NCBI RefSeq assembly: GCF_002944405.1
Contig: NZ_CP024307.1
Location: 3,391,001 to 3,455,000 of the forward strand
Direction: 5' to 3'
Source of the DNA: Sinorhizobium fredii
Lineage (GTDB): Bacteria > Pseudomonadota > Alphaproteobacteria > Rhizobiales > Rhizobiaceae
DNA length: 64,000 nucleotides
Part shown: in pieces, positions 63,207-64,000 of the stretch
Position numbering within the stretch: the first letter of the stretch is position 1
How the letters are laid out: each line of letters begins with the position of its first letter
Notes under the pieces: generated by a model
Told to the model about the DNA's origin: nothing
Seen by the model: only the letters and a program-made list of their open reading frames with translations
Databases searched by the model: none
Made by a program: the position numbers and the translations under genes

Positions 63207-64000
63207 ATGATCAAATCCATGCGGACCGGCCTCATCACCGCATCCCTTCTCGCCCTTTCATCGGGCGCCGCCTTCGCCGATTACGAATTGAACATCCTGC
63301 ATATCAACGATCTGCACTCGCGCATCGAGTCGATCAACAAGTTCGATTCGACCTGCTCGGCCGAGGAGGAAGGCAAGAACGAGTGCTTCGGCGGCGTCGC
63401 CCGTCTGAAGACGCTGATCGACCATAAGCGCCAGGAGCTTACCGGCAAGAACGTGCTTCTGCTCAATGCCGGCGACAACTTTCAAGGATCGCTGTTCTTC
63501 ACCACCTATAAGGGCGCGGCGGAAGCGGAATTCCTGAACCTGATGAAGTTCGACGCGATGACCGTCGGCAACCACGAGTTCGACGAAGCCGAGGACGGTC
63601 TCGCGAGCTTCCTCGACAAGGTCAAGTTCCCCGTCGTCACCGCCAATGTTCTTCCTAGCCACAAGTCGAAGATCGGCGACCGTATCAAGCCGTCGATCGT
63701 GCTCGACCTCGGCGGCCAGAAGATCGGCATTGTCGGCGCGGTCGCCAACGACACGCCGGAGCTCTCCTCGCCGGGCCCGGACATCCTGATCGGCGAGGAC
63801 GTGGCGACGATCACCAGCGCCGTCGACGAGCTGAAGAAACAGGGCCTTAACAAGATCGTCGCGCTGACGCATGTCGGCTATCCGCGCGACCTCGCAGCGA
63901 TCGCCAAGATCCCGGATGTGGACGTCGTGGTCGGCGGCCATTCCCACAGCCTCCTCTCCAACACCGACGAGAAGGCCGAAGGCCCCTATCCGACGATGGT
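63207..64000 (+). CDS. 5'-nucleotidase/metallophosphatase (3' part outside window)
   Basis: The open frame from ATG 63207 (ACAGGAG upstream) encodes an exported UshA-like enzyme and runs past the window end. A signal peptide (LITASLLALSSGAAFA) is followed by the metallophosphatase motifs ILHINDLHSRIE, LLLNAGDNFQGS, VGNHEFDEAEDG, ALTHVGYPRDL and VVGGHSHSLL. Such enzymes dephosphorylate nucleotides in the periplasm. About 264 codons are visible; the C-terminal nucleotide-specificity domain is missing here. Confidence 0.94.
   Translation, partial: MIKSMRTGLITASLLALSSGAAFADYELNILHINDLHSRIESINKFDSTCSAEEEGKNECFGGVARLKTLIDHKRQELTGKNVLLLNAGDNFQGSLFFTTYKGAAEAEFLNLMKFDAMTVGNHEFDEAEDGLASFLDKVKFPVVTANVLPSHKSKIGDRIKPSIVLDLGGQKIGIVGAVANDTPELSSPGPDILIGEDVATITSAVDELKKQGLNKIVALTHVGYPRDLAAIAKIPDVDVVVGGHSHSLLSNTDEKAEGPYPTM

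Overview
The window looks like chromosome of a fast-growing rhizobium in the Sinorhizobium/Ensifer lineage. This rests on high-GC coding sequence with strong third-position bias, RIME1-like palindromic repeats, an Omp10 lipoprotein gene, rcdA, gapR, homospermidine synthase, and a gene order (tkt-gap-pgk-fructose-bisphosphate aldolase, then thiE-like, purEK, rpmJ, pykA, hss) that I associate with S. meliloti. The assignment is from memory of gene order and protein families, not from a search.

Layout. 1-3.4 kb: RND efflux pump pair, cut by the window start. 3.7-7.8 kb: ymdB-type phosphodiesterase, 5-formyltetrahydrofolate cyclo-ligase, a stand-alone LuxR-type HTH protein, a LysR regulator, 6S RNA and zapA. 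8.1-14.4 kb: central carbon genes tkt, gap, a glycolipid-binding-domain gene wedged between gap and pgk, pgk and a class I aldolase. 14.58-24.98 kb: a 10.4-kb integrative element. 25-31.6 kb: PhzF-like protein, class III adenylate cyclase with TPRs, MFS transporter, rcdA behind a perfect CtrA-type site, rpmE. 31.8-42.9 kb: ABC exporter, tricarboxylate-type binding protein, flavoprotein, MotA/MotB-like pair, suhB-like phosphatase, Sel1-repeat protein, ThiE-like protein, TauE/SafE permease. 43-51.3 kb: two YdcH-like genes, purEK, rpmJ, pykA, N-formylglutamate amidohydrolase, gapR. 51.3-64 kb: M15-type murein peptidase, NtrC-type response regulator, M3 peptidase, pabB/pabC-like pair, GGDEF protein, DUF3445 protein, hss, omp10, and a 5'-nucleotidase cut by the window end.

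The accessory element is the most novel part. It is bounded by a 14-bp direct repeat (14580-14593 and 24968-24981) and carries a tyrosine integrase whose box II departs from HxxR. It also carries an SF2-type helicase and two opposed gene blocks separated by a perfect inverted repeat: about five small genes leftward and seven rightward, many overlapping by ATGA. Other contents are a dead resolvase-fold/HTH fusion, two proteins sharing a DGQPxYD motif and one small protein resembling phage virion proteins. I see no capsid, portal, terminase, relaxase or conjugation gene, so it is neither a complete prophage nor a classical ICE. A phage satellite or a mobilizable island of an undescribed type is the best guess.

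The rest is mainly housekeeping: carbon metabolism (tkt, gap, pgk, aldolase, pykA), purine and folate synthesis (purEK, pabBC, cyclo-ligase), cell-cycle and nucleoid factors (zapA, rcdA, gapR), envelope functions and polyamine synthesis. No tRNA, rRNA or CRISPR array was found.
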